From positions 62,001 through 126,000 of the forward strand of contig NZ_JAKCFI010000010.1 of the NCBI RefSeq assembly GCF_021412625.1: a stretch of 64,000 bases of DNA, written 5' to 3'. Source of the stretch: Myxococcus stipitatus. GTDB lineage: Bacteria; Myxococcota; Myxococcia; Myxococcales; Myxococcaceae. Positions 1-8,431 of this stretch are shown here, piece after piece. Under the pieces are notes generated by a model. It had not been told where the DNA came from. It ran no database searches and saw only the letters and a list, made by a program, of their open reading frames with translations. How positions within the stretch are numbered: the stretch's first letter is position 1; every line of letters begins with the position of its first letter. The translations under genes and the position numbers were made by a program.

Positions 1-635
1 CCGGGCTCCAGGCTCTCCTCGAGGAAGTGGCGGTAGGCGGCGCCCAGGCGTCGACGCTTGAGGTGGAGGCGGCAGACGCCGCGCAGGAGGAGCCGGTCCT
101 GGTCGGCGTCGTGGAGGTGGTGCAGCTGCAGGTCGGGCTGGGCCCGCAGCAGCGCGCGGGCGGGCTCGGTGGCGAAGGAGAGGTCGGCGAGCGGCTCGTC
201 GAGCGGGACACGGCCGCCGTGGCGCAGGGAGAGGCGCAGCGTCTGGGGCAGCCAGGGGATGCCGAGCGCGGCGCACAGGTGGACGAGCGCGCCGTTGGAC
301 GCGCCGACGACGGCCGCGGGGTAGCGTCCGCGCGGGTAGCGGCCGACGACCCAGCGCGCGTGGGCCTCCGCGTCGAAGCGGGGCAGGGTGCGCGGTGGGA
401 GGGCCTCGGCCATGGCGCTGCGCAGGAAGGCCGCCTCGCGCAGCGGGACGGAGAGGCGGTTGACCGCGGGCAGCAGCGCCTCGAAGACGGGGCTGGCGCG
501 AGGGTGCGCGCCCAGCGCGGGGAAGTCCCGCCCGTGGAGGAAGCGGGCGAGCGCGCGCAGCATGGCGGACGCGGCGTCCAGGTCCGCGACGAAGCGACGC
601 GCGTTCAAGGCCGCCCTCCGGGTGTGCAAGCCCAT
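1..635 (-). CDS. Conserved protein of unknown function, 3' end outside window
   Basis: A leftward reading frame stays open from an ATG at 635 to the window edge (about 211 codons) with almost every third base G or C, so it is a real gene cut at its C-terminus. A purine-rich GGGGGAG about six bases before the ATG supports this start; an in-frame GTG lies two codons upstream. The product is soluble-looking, with no signal peptide or membrane span. Around residues 125-150 it has a G-A-S-N-G segment followed by a helix, reminiscent of the nucleophile elbow of alpha/beta hydrolases. I cannot identify the matching acid and histidine, so hydrolase activity is only a guess. It lies 110 bases downstream of the next leftward gene and could be last in that operon. 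Confidence 0.8.
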   Translation of the reverse strand, partial: MGLHTRRAALNARRFVADLDAASAMLRALARFLHGRDFPALGAHPRASPVFEALLPAVNRLSVPLREAAFLRSAMAEALPPRTLPRFDAEAHARWVVGRYPRGRYPAAVVGASNGALVHLCAALGIPWLPQTLRLSLRHGGRVPLDEPLADLSFATEPARALLRAQPDLQLHHLHDADQDRLLLRGVCRLHLKRRRLGAAYRHFLEESLEP

Positions 636-745
636 GTCCACTCCCCCGGTCGCGCGGGCGACCGTCAGGAAGGTAGACCTCGGCGGACACCCGGGCAGGC
701 ACCGCTCGTCCGCCCGCCCGCCCCTGGACATGGCGGGCGTGGCGC

Positions 746-1762
746 TCAGGCCGCGTGGCGGGTCAGGGCCTGCGTCACGTGCTCGCTCAGGAACTGGAAG
801 GCGTCGGCGCGCTGACGGGCCGGGGACGTGACGACGACCTCTCCGAGCCCCGCGCGGTAGAGCAGGTCGAGCGTGGCCTCATGTCCTTCGAGCCGGGCGG
901 AGATCAACAGCTGCGCGGCACGCAGGGACTGCGCCACCGCGGGTTCGACCCCGGGGCGGCTCCTGCCTTGAATCACGGCCTCCTGGGCCCGCCCGAGTCT
1001 CGTGGACCGCGAGGCCGGAGGTCCGCGCCGGGCGCGCTCCAGTTCGTTCAGGGCGTAGACGAGGCAGACCTCGGGAGGCGCGCGCTGGATGCCGGCGTAG
1101 GTCTCCGACAGCCACGTGTCCACCTCCCGCGCGGTGAGCGCGCGGGCCACGAGCAGCAAGCGCACCGCGCTGTAGTGGACGTTGTCGGGGTCCAACCGCG
1201 ATGCGCGTTGGATGGCGTCCCAGGCCGCGCGAGGCCGGCTTCGGGCCTGCTCGAGGCGACAGGTGGACCACCAGAGTCCGGGCGTGCCGGGGAACCGGCC
1301 GCGCAACGCCTCCAGTTCGCGGAGGTATCGCTGCTGTTCCCGACCCTGGAGGAGCTCCACGCTCGCGGAGGCCCGGGCGACGCGAGGCGACTTGCGCAGC
1401 GCGCTCACGAAGGCCGCCACCAGCCGCAGATAGCGGGGCCTGAGCCGGGTGAGCATCGGCTCCGTCACGTCGTCTGGCAGGGCCCGCGCCTCGTCGAGCA
1501 CCTGCCCCCAGGCCCTGGCGGCCAGGGTCGGGTCCCGACCCTCCACGAGACAGGCGCATTGCTCGACGGCGGAGGCGAGCCGCGCGTGAGCCGAGGGGTG
1601 CTCCAGCGCCTGGAGCGCGCGGGCCTCGGCGCGGGCCGCGTCATGGAGCAGGACGAGCGCGTCGAAGGCGCGCTCCTCTCCGCCCTCGGCCAGGAGCGCG
1701 GTGGCGCGGAGCTTGAGCTTCCCGGCTTCGCCCACTCCGAGCTGGTATCGCTCCGACGTCAT
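746..1762 (-). CDS. Hypothetical helical-repeat (TPR-like) protein
   Basis: 338 residues from an ATG that overlaps the stop of the upstream gene by four bases (ATGA), so the two are probably translationally coupled. The sequence is Ala/Leu/Arg-rich with no signal peptide or membrane segment. The central part (about residues 120-230) has spaced W/L/A patterns, such as an AWDAIQRASRLDPDN stretch, typical of TPR-type helical hairpins. That suggests a scaffold or protein-binding role. No catalytic motif was seen and the family is not one I recognise. The tight pairing with its neighbour suggests the two products act together. Confidence 0.75.
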   Translation of the reverse strand: MTSERYQLGVGEAGKLKLRATALLAEGGEERAFDALVLLHDAARAEARALQALEHPSAHARLASAVEQCACLVEGRDPTLAARAWGQVLDEARALPDDVTEPMLTRLRPRYLRLVAAFVSALRKSPRVARASASVELLQGREQQRYLRELEALRGRFPGTPGLWWSTCRLEQARSRPRAAWDAIQRASRLDPDNVHYSAVRLLLVARALTAREVDTWLSETYAGIQRAPPEVCLVYALNELERARRGPPASRSTRLGRAQEAVIQGRSRPGVEPAVAQSLRAAQLLISARLEGHEATLDLLYRAGLGEVVVTSPARQRADAFQFLSEHVTQALTRHAA

Positions 1763-2397
1763 GGCTTCACCTTAGCCATGACGGAGACGCGGGGCGAGGC
1801 ACACCAGAGGGACAGGTGGGCCTCGAGGATGTCCGAGCGCTCCCTCAGGACACCCTGCTTGCCGGGGTCCTCCCTGGACGCGTCTCCGGTACGGAGGACG
1901 TTCAGCGCCGCGAGTCCTCCCCGGCTTCGTCCGGCGACCTCCACGCCCCGCAGGGCGCCGGGCGTCACGTCCAGGAGCAGGTCCGGTGGAAGGCCCTTGC
2001 GCATGCTCACGACGCGGCGCCCGGGGAGGCAGAGGGAGATGGCCACGAGCGCCAGCCCATAGGCCGCCAGCTCGGTGACGTGTTCACGCTGAGCGGTCCG
2101 CCCCGCGCGCATCCGGGCCGTTCTCTGGAGCAGGGCCCGGTCCATCGCCGCGAGCTTCGCGAGGTCCCAATCCAGGCGGAGCTGGAGTCGCTCGGCGTCC
2201 GTCGCCGACGCGACAGGGTGGTGGTGGAGGGTGAAGACGGTGGGGAGGCGTCGCCGCTTCCGCGTGCCCTCCGGGAGCCAGGCGAGGACCGCGGGGATGG
2301 TGTCCACCACCCAGTCGAAGTCCTGGTCGACATAGAGGCGCTCCAGGGAGTAGTCGATGACGCGCATGACGTGGAGGGTAGTGGCGGGGGCTGACAT
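1759..2397 (-). CDS. Hypothetical protein, coupled to TPR-like neighbour
   Basis: 212 residues from the ATG at 2397; a GTG at 2415 would add six residues and is less likely. The protein is rich in charged and hydrophobic residues. The N-terminal part carries a D-W-V-V-D segment (around residue 30) and a later T-L-H-H-H-P motif (around 60). The C-terminal third has a G-V-E-V-A-G-R-S-R-G-G turn. No signal peptide; one hydrophobic stretch (about 115-130, LAAYGLALVAISLCL) might be a membrane or buried helix. It starts 26 bases after the preceding leftward gene and overlaps the next, so it sits inside a probable three-gene operon. No function can be assigned. Confidence 0.7.
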   Translation of the reverse strand: MSAPATTLHVMRVIDYSLERLYVDQDFDWVVDTIPAVLAWLPEGTRKRRRLPTVFTLHHHPVASATDAERLQLRLDWDLAKLAAMDRALLQRTARMRAGRTAQREHVTELAAYGLALVAISLCLPGRRVVSMRKGLPPDLLLDVTPGALRGVEVAGRSRGGLAALNVLRTGDASREDPGKQGVLRERSDILEAHLSLWCASPRVSVMAKVKP

Positions 2398-2422
2398 GCC
2401 CCGCCTGGCCTCCACCTCGAGC

Positions 2423-3748
2423 TCAAGGCGCCCGGACGCGGAAGGCGGGCGCGGTGTCCGCCGTCACGCGCAGGCCGTGCTCGGAGAGCGTGCGCGAGCA
2501 CGGCTTGAGCCGGGCCTCGGTGGCGTCGACAGGCTCCAGCACGAAGGCGGAGTCCTGCTGCCGCGCCGCCGCCTCCGGCCAGTGGCCCCGCTCCGCTCGC
2601 GCCAGGTCCACCTCCGTCAGCGTGACGAGCGCGTCGTGGCGCAGCCGCCGCAAATCCAGCCGCTCCGCGTAGCCCGCGTAGTTGCCCACCTCGGGGCCAT
2701 CCACGGGCCCCAGCCAGCCGTCCTCCCAGTCCTCGACGCGCTCGAAGGCGCGCTGCCTCGCGGTCGTCGGCAGGTCCGCCGCCTCGATGAGCGCGTCGAA
2801 CACCGCCACCGTCTTCCACCACGCCCTCCGGAAACCCACCGGACTGCTGGAGTGCTCCTCCATCTCCCGCAACGCCCGGGGGAACAACTCCAGGCTCTCG
2901 CGCGGCAGCGCCGCCAGCGCCTCCTGCGTCAGCAGCGGCTGGAAGTGGAAGAGCTGCAGCACGAGCGACTCGTGCCGGAGCGCCACCGAGAACGGCGTGA
3001 AGCCCTCGGCCAGCCGCCGCAATTGGAGCAGCGCCAGCCGCTTGCGCTCCACCGGCGCCCGGTCCAGCGCGTCCGCGCACGAACGGTAGATGAGCCCCTG
3101 GCCCGTCGCCGCCAGCAGCTGCCCCTCCATCCCCCCGCCCAGCTCCAGCTCCCGCGCCAGCGCCAGCCCGTCCAGGCACGTGTCCACCGCGTCCGAACCC
3201 AGGCCCCGCGCCAATCGCAGCCGCGTCTCCAGCGCCGCCAGGTGCACCAGGTACACCAGCGCCACCTTGCCCTCGGACGCATGCGGGTGGTCCAGCGGCG
3301 CCAGCACGCCCATCGACGCCGGCAACCCGCCCTCCTCCGCGTGCGTCGCCATCAACACCCGCGTCAGGAGCGGACGCCCCTGCTCCAGCTCCGCGAGGCA
3401 CTCCTCGGACAGGGCCTCGTCCTCCCGGGGGGCGTCCCCGTCGACCTCGTCCCGGCAGGGCTGGCCCGTCAACCACTCCGCCTCGCCCCGGGCCCGCGGC
3501 CGCGCCCGGTACAGCTCCACCACCGCGTCCATCAACGGCTCCGCGTGACGCGCGAAGCTCCCCGGCATCGCCGGCAGCACGTGCGAGGGCCGGACATACC
3601 GCGCCCGGGACAGCGCCTGGACCTCCCGCACCAGCCGCTCCGACAGCTCCACCGTCCGCGTCCGCGCGTACCCCAGCCACCCCACGCACGCGACCAGGAG
3701 GGCAAGCATGCCTCCGGCCACGGCGACGAGGGGACGTTGGAGCATCAT
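2423..3748 (-). CDS. Membrane-anchored hypothetical protein
   Basis: About 441 residues from the ATG at 3748 (a GTG at 3784 would extend it by 12). One N-terminal transmembrane helix (Val/Ala/Leu-rich, ending near GYART) is followed by a long polar, Leu/Arg/Glu-rich domain that would lie outside the membrane. It holds several Cys residues (around 100-120 and near the C-terminus) but no recognised catalytic motif. It is probably the first gene of the leftward operon with the two hypothetical genes that follow, the next starting 26 bases on. The single-anchor plus helical-domain layout suits an envelope-bound scaffold, but this is inference. Confidence 0.75.
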   Translation of the reverse strand: MMLQRPLVAVAGGMLALLVACVGWLGYARTRTVELSERLVREVQALSRARYVRPSHVLPAMPGSFARHAEPLMDAVVELYRARPRARGEAEWLTGQPCRDEVDGDAPREDEALSEECLAELEQGRPLLTRVLMATHAEEGGLPASMGVLAPLDHPHASEGKVALVYLVHLAALETRLRLARGLGSDAVDTCLDGLALARELELGGGMEGQLLAATGQGLIYRSCADALDRAPVERKRLALLQLRRLAEGFTPFSVALRHESLVLQLFHFQPLLTQEALAALPRESLELFPRALREMEEHSSSPVGFRRAWWKTVAVFDALIEAADLPTTARQRAFERVEDWEDGWLGPVDGPEVGNYAGYAERLDLRRLRHDALVTLTEVDLARAERGHWPEAAARQQDSAFVLEPVDATEARLKPCSRTLSEHGLRVTADTAPAFRVRAP

Positions 3749-3850
3749 GAGTGAGGGGGAGCCCGACGGACCAAAGCCTCGCACGAAAACCCCTCCACCC
3801 AGGAGCTTTTCACTCCGGGTCCTTGCCTTGGCCGGGCGGAGGTGTCTGCG

Positions 3851-5311
3851 TCAGCCGGCGCTGCGCCGGGGCGTGGTCGTCGCCAGCTGCTTCACCAGCC
3901 GCTCCGCCAGCTCCCGGGCCTGGGCGCGAATCTCGGGGATGGCCGTCGTCTCCCACAGGTCCCCGCGCCGCGTGGGGCCCAGGGTGAAGAGCCTGCGGCT
4001 CGGCTGGCCCTGGGCATCCACGAGCGCCCCGGGCCCCTGCGTGTCCAGCCCCAACCCGAGCGCGTCCGGGCGCGCGAGGCCCGCGTCCACCAGGTCCCGG
4101 AGCAGGGGATGGGCCCTGGCGCCCATGGAGGACTCGGGGCCGGTGCAGTTCACCACGTGCCGGACGCGCAGCCGCGACTCCCGCCCGCCCGCCCCCCGGG
4201 GCTGGAGCGTGACGACCACGTCCTCGCCGTCCCACTGGAAGCCGCGCACCCTCCCGGCGTGCAGGCGCAGCCGCCCCGCGTCCCGCAGCCGCTCCACCTC
4301 GTCCGCGACGCCCGGCGCCATGCGGTGACGGTGGACCTCCCAGCACGCGCGCAGGTGGCGCAGGAACCGCCGCCGCTCTGGCAGCGGGAGGCCCTGCCAC
4401 AGGGGGATGCTCACGGGCCGCAGCGCGTCCACCACCGCGCGCCAGTCCGCTCCCCGGCGCGCCGCCTCGCGCGCCTCCCGCCGCAGCAGCCGGACCAGCG
4501 GGCGCAGTCGCACGCTCGCCGCGCCTCCGTCGCCGGGAGCGGTCGGGTCCAGCCCCTCTTCCCGGAGCGCGCGCATCACCTCTCGGGACGCGGGGACGAC
4601 GGGCGTCTCCAGGTGGCGGTGGGGCAGCAGCCCATGGCGGGACAGGGCGTGCAGCGGGCCCTCGTGGCCCCGGGCCCGCAATGACAGCACCGTGTCCACC
4701 ATGGTGAGCCCGGTGCCGATGAACAGCACCGCGTCGCGCGCGGCGATGTGCTCCAGCGCGCCCTCCGCCCACGGCGAGCGGACGTAGCGGGGCCCGTCGT
4801 ACAGCCCGCCATCCGGGACGCGCAGGTCGGCGGGGGGCGCGTTGCCGGGCACCAGCACGGCGAACCGCGCCAGGCGCTCCTCGCCGTCCGCCAGCGTCAG
4901 CCTCACGCCTCGCGGCTCCTCGCGCGCCGCCACCACGTCCGCGCGCAGCACCTCCAGCCGCGCGCCCGCGGGCGCGGTGTCGGCCGTCTCGCGCAGCAGC
5001 TCCTGGAGATAGCGCCCGAAGTGCTCGCGCGGGACGAAGGCACCCGGCGCCGTGTCCGGGGCGTGCCGCCGCAGCCAGCGCAGGAAGTGTTCGGGGTCGT
5101 CCGTGAACGCGCCCATCCGGGACGCGGGCACGTTCAGCAGGTGACAGGGATTCTTCGTCGAGTAGGCGAGCCCACGACCCACCTGCTCGCCGCGCTCCAC
5201 CAGCAGCACCCGCAGGGGCGCCCGCGCGTGCCGCAACAGGTGGATGGCCAACAGTGTCCCGCTGGCCCCCCCTCCGATGATGGCCACATCCCCGGCATTC
5301 CACGCTCGCAC
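3851..5311 (-). CDS. FAD/NAD(P)-binding oxidoreductase-like protein
   Basis: 486 residues from a GTG. The N-terminus starts with the dinucleotide-binding fold G-G-G-A-S-G-T (residues 13-19) followed by an acidic V-E-R at the end of the second strand, typical of FAD binding. A conserved Y-S-T-K-N-P...L-N-V-P-A block follows. A second nucleotide-binding strand (G-T-G-L-T-M-V-D, about 195-202) marks the internal NAD(P)-like half. This layout matches the FAD-NAD(P)-binding family often annotated as HpyO-like or NAD_binding_9 (PF13454). The substrate is unknown. It is divergent from the cysteine dioxygenase gene across 146 bases, so a shared promoter region and a link to sulphur or amino-acid metabolism are possible but unproven. 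Confidence 0.85.
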   Translation of the reverse strand: MRAWNAGDVAIIGGGASGTLLAIHLLRHARAPLRVLLVERGEQVGRGLAYSTKNPCHLLNVPASRMGAFTDDPEHFLRWLRRHAPDTAPGAFVPREHFGRYLQELLRETADTAPAGARLEVLRADVVAAREEPRGVRLTLADGEERLARFAVLVPGNAPPADLRVPDGGLYDGPRYVRSPWAEGALEHIAARDAVLFIGTGLTMVDTVLSLRARGHEGPLHALSRHGLLPHRHLETPVVPASREVMRALREEGLDPTAPGDGGAASVRLRPLVRLLRREAREAARRGADWRAVVDALRPVSIPLWQGLPLPERRRFLRHLRACWEVHRHRMAPGVADEVERLRDAGRLRLHAGRVRGFQWDGEDVVVTLQPRGAGGRESRLRVRHVVNCTGPESSMGARAHPLLRDLVDAGLARPDALGLGLDTQGPGALVDAQGQPSRRLFTLGPTRRGDLWETTAIPEIRAQARELAERLVKQLATTTPRRSAG

Positions 5312-5457
5312 CGGGCAATCCTATGTCCGCCCTCCCCCAACGGCATCCCGCGTGGCCGCCCTCTGGCCAGGCGACGTGCGCGGACATTCGACGCGCCACC
5401 CCTGGCCCGGGTCGCGGGCCGTGTTCACACTCCGACGCACATCCGAGGAGAACACGC

Positions 5458-6051
5458 ATGCATGAGCACGCCCTGGGGGAATGGGAGCCGGCGGTGCCCG
5501 AGACGCGGGGGCTGCTCGGCTGGTCGTTGCCGGAGTCGAGCGAGGACATCCCCTCGCTGTCGTGGCTGGTGAAGCGGCTGCGCGACAGCCGCGTCGACTG
5601 GCGGCTGCTGGAGTCGCTCGTCCGCTTCGACGCCGCGCATTACTCGCGGCGGGTGCTGGCGCGCACGGACGCGTGCGAGCTGCTGGTGGCGTGCTGGCTG
5701 CCAGGGCAGGCGTCGCTCGTCCACGACCATGGCGGTTCGCACGGCGCGGCCCTGCTGGTGCGCGGCGAGCTGAAGGAGACGCGCTTCGCGTGGGGCGGCG
5801 ACAGGCTCCTGCCCGCGCTGGCCTGCAAGGCGGCGGAGGGCGACGTCATGGTGGAGCGTCCGGACACCATCCACCGCGTGGTGAACCCGACGCGCCACGG
5901 GGTGGTGTCGCTCCACCTCTACGCGCCGCCGATGCGGGGCATGACGCCGTACGACGCCCGGGTCGTGCCGGGACGGACGCGGCTGCTCAGACCAGCGCGT
6001 CCACCTGGGGGCGGGGGGGCTGGGCGAAGGCGCCGGCCACGGGCAGGGTGA
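5458..6051 (+). CDS. Cysteine dioxygenase-like cupin
   Basis: 197 residues from the ATG at 5458, which has an AGGAG eight bases upstream; longer upstream in-frame starts lack this. It is a bacterial type I cysteine dioxygenase: H89-D-H91-G-G-S-H forms the first cupin iron motif, and S-L-H153-L-Y-A-P-P supplies the third iron histidine and the catalytic tyrosine. These enzymes oxidise L-cysteine to cysteine sulfinate in the cytoplasm. Position 97 is Gly rather than Cys, so the animal-type Cys-Tyr crosslink cannot form, as in most bacterial members. The last 20 or so residues are Arg/Gly/Pro-rich and overlap the end of the convergent histidine kinase on the other strand by 65 bases. Confidence 0.88.
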   Translation: MHEHALGEWEPAVPETRGLLGWSLPESSEDIPSLSWLVKRLRDSRVDWRLLESLVRFDAAHYSRRVLARTDACELLVACWLPGQASLVHDHGGSHGAALLVRGELKETRFAWGGDRLLPALACKAAEGDVMVERPDTIHRVVNPTRHGVVSLHLYAPPMRGMTPYDARVVPGRTRLLRPARPPGGGGAGRRRRPRAG

Positions 6052-6961
6052 CGCGGAAGATGCTCCCCCGGCCCGGCGCGCTCTCCACCGTCAGCGTGCC
6101 CCCCAGCGAGGTGACGATGCCGTGGCACACCGCGAGCCCCAGGCCGGTGCCCACGCCCAGGGGCTTGGTGGTGAAGAACGGGTCGAAGATGCGCTCGCGG
6201 TGCTCCGGGGAGATGCCGCAGCCGGTGTCGCTCACGTCCACCGCCACGCGCCCCGGGTAGCTCTCCCGCGCCACCACCCGCACCTCGTTGGTGTCCACCT
6301 GTCCTGGGACGATGGCCTGCGCCGCGTTGAGCAGCAGGTTGAGGAACACCTGGCCCAGGCGCGAGCCGTTGCCCTGCACGGGCGGGACGCCGTCGCACTC
6401 GACGACGAGCCGCGCGCGGTGCCGCAGCTCGTGCATGGCCATCTTCGCCGCCGTGCGCACCACCGCGCCCAGGTCCGACGGGCCGCTGCCCACGTCCTCC
6501 GAGCGCGACAGCGTCTGCAGGTCGCGCACGATGAGGCGGATGCGCTCGGCGCCGTCGCGCGTCTCCGCCAGGGCCTCCAGCACCTCCTGGCGCTCGCGCT
6601 CCGGCAGCTGCTCCTTCTGCTGGAGCTCCTGGTGGATGTACTCCAGGTTGCTGAGGATGAAGGCCAGGGGGTTGTTGATTTCGTGCCCCACGCCCGCCGC
6701 GATGCGGCCCAGCGCGATGAGCCGGTCGGCGAACAGGAGCTGCGCCTGGGTCGCGTGCAGCTGCTCCAGGCTGCGCGACAGCTTCGCGTTGGCCGCCTCC
6801 AGCTCCGCGGTGCGCTCGCGCACCGTCGCCTCCAGGGAGGACTCCGCGTCGTGCCGCCCGTCGCCAGGACGGGGCGACACCCGCGTCTGGAAGGCGCGCT
6901 GGATGGCGCCGCGCCGACGGGCCACCGCGGACATCAACAGCACCCTGGCTCGTAGCGTCAT
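5987..6961 (-). CDS. Soluble sensor histidine kinase
   Basis: 324 residues from the ATG at 6961; an upstream start at 7051 would add a low-complexity leader. After a coiled-coil lead-in (about residues 42-78) come the phosphoacceptor box G-H93-E-I-N-N-P (HisKA), then an N box with LLLNAAQAI, a D-T-G-C-G-I G1 box, an F-F-T-T-K F box and G-T-G-L-G-L (HATPase_c). No transmembrane segment or dedicated sensor domain is visible, so input is probably by partner protein or through the coiled coil. It lies just downstream of a Ser/Thr kinase gene transcribed the same way (114 bases), and no receiver-domain gene is adjacent, so it is an orphan kinase. Confidence 0.9.
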   Translation of the reverse strand: MTLRARVLLMSAVARRRGAIQRAFQTRVSPRPGDGRHDAESSLEATVRERTAELEAANAKLSRSLEQLHATQAQLLFADRLIALGRIAAGVGHEINNPLAFILSNLEYIHQELQQKEQLPERERQEVLEALAETRDGAERIRLIVRDLQTLSRSEDVGSGPSDLGAVVRTAAKMAMHELRHRARLVVECDGVPPVQGNGSRLGQVFLNLLLNAAQAIVPGQVDTNEVRVVARESYPGRVAVDVSDTGCGISPEHRERIFDPFFTTKPLGVGTGLGLAVCHGIVTSLGGTLTVESAPGRGSIFRVTLPVAGAFAQPPRPQVDALV

Positions 6962-7075
6962 CACGTCGCGGTCCCGGCGTCCGGTGTCCGTCCCGGGCTT
7001 CCCGGGAGGAGGGGGTGCACGAAGTGAACACCGGCGAGCGGTGCCGGGCAAGGAGCGGATGGCCGGGGCGGGCGC

Positions 7076-8281
7076 TCACCGCGCGCGCGCAGGTGGGTAG
7101 TCGACGGCGTCGGGCCCGCCTGTTCGCGTCACCGTTGGAGAATGGATGGTTGGCGGCGCGGCCCCTCGGGACGGACGCCACTTCCCCGCCCACCACAGCC
7201 CGCCCGCCAGGCTCATCCCCATGCCCATCATCGCCACCGTCCGCGCCAGCCGCCGCGACCGCGGTCGCCTCCAGGCCAGCGGCGCGTGGACCTCCAGGCT
7301 CGGCGCGCTCCGGCGCTCGGGCCTCGTCGCCGCCATGGCGGAATCTTCCGCTCGCCCCGGCATGGAGTCGGGCCAGGGCGAGGGGGCCATCCCCTTCTCG
7401 CGCAGCGGCACCCACCAGCGCGGGTCCTCCGCGTCGAGCGCCGCCTCCAGCGCGAGGCACAGCGTGCTCGCGCTGCCCCGGGCCTCCGGGCGCTTGTCGA
7501 GCAGGCGCAGGCACACGGTCTCCAGCTCCACCGGTACGCGGGGGTTGTGCGCGCGTGGGGGCGGGGGCGGGTGGTGGATGATGGCGTCCACGCCCTCGGC
7601 GGATTCCGCGTCGGGGAAGGGGGCGCGCGCGGTGAGCATCCCGTAGAGCACGACGCCCAGCGCGTAGAGGTCGTCCGCGCGCGTGGGCTGGTAGCGGCCG
7701 GAGGGCCTGGCGCGCGCGAAGGCGAGCGCCTCCGGGCTGCGGTAGCGCGGGGTGCCTGGCGGCAGCGCCCCATGGGGCAGCAGCGGCGCTCCGGTGTAGT
7801 CGCCCACGCCGAAGTCCAGCAGCACGGGCGTGCCGTCCTCCTCCCGCACCATGACGTTGGATTCCTTGAGGTCGCGGTGGAGCACCTGCGCCGCGTGCGC
7901 CGCCTCCAGCCCGCGCGCCAGGCCCAGCGCCAGCCGCGCCACGCCGCGCGCGTCCGGGTTCTGCTCCTCCAGCCACTGGGCCAGGGGCCGCCCGTGGACG
8001 TACTCCATGGCCAGGTAGCGCCACTCGGGTTCGGTGGCGGGGTGGAGGCCCGTGTCGCGGAAGCCCACCACGTTGCGGTGTGACAACCGCATCAGGATGG
8101 CGACTTCCCGCCGGGCCCACCCGCCCAGGTCCTCGAGCGACTGGAGCTTCAGCGCTACCACCTCGCGCTCCCGCCGGGCGCGGTAGACCACGCCGCAGCC
8201 TCCCGCGCCCAGCCACTGCTCCACCGTGTAGCCGGCGATGACGGTTCCCTCGGGGGCGTCCAGCACCTGCAGACCCTTCAT
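7076..8281 (-). CDS. Membrane-anchored Ser/Thr protein kinase
   Basis: 401 residues. A Hanks-type kinase domain fills residues 15-290: Gly loop G-A-G-G-C-G-V, V-A-L-K lysine, catalytic H-R-D-L-K-E-S-N, D-F-G, and S-P-E in place of A-P-E in the activation segment. A Pro/His stretch (HHPPPPPP) follows the D-x-Y-A-L-G-V helix region. A Met/Gly/Leu-rich hydrophobic segment near residues 345-370 is a single transmembrane anchor, leaving about 30 residues outside and no recognisable sensor domain. All catalytic residues are present, so it should be active. It reads toward the orphan histidine kinase and may share its transcript. Confidence 0.92.
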   Translation of the reverse strand: MKGLQVLDAPEGTVIAGYTVEQWLGAGGCGVVYRARREREVVALKLQSLEDLGGWARREVAILMRLSHRNVVGFRDTGLHPATEPEWRYLAMEYVHGRPLAQWLEEQNPDARGVARLALGLARGLEAAHAAQVLHRDLKESNVMVREEDGTPVLLDFGVGDYTGAPLLPHGALPPGTPRYRSPEALAFARARPSGRYQPTRADDLYALGVVLYGMLTARAPFPDAESAEGVDAIIHHPPPPPRAHNPRVPVELETVCLRLLDKRPEARGSASTLCLALEAALDAEDPRWWVPLREKGMAPSPWPDSMPGRAEDSAMAATRPERRSAPSLEVHAPLAWRRPRSRRLARTVAMMGMGMSLAGGLWWAGKWRPSRGAAPPTIHSPTVTRTGGPDAVDYPPARAR

Positions 8282-8431
8282 GTGCCCTCCCCCGGGTGAG
8301 GATGAGGATGGCCCGGCCGACCTCGTGAATGGGGTGAGGGTAGCACGACCCCTGGGGGTGGATGCGCCGGCGGGGTCCGCGGGACGCCGGCGCGAGGTCG
8401 ACCAGGTGACAGAGTCAGCGAGCGGCCGCGC

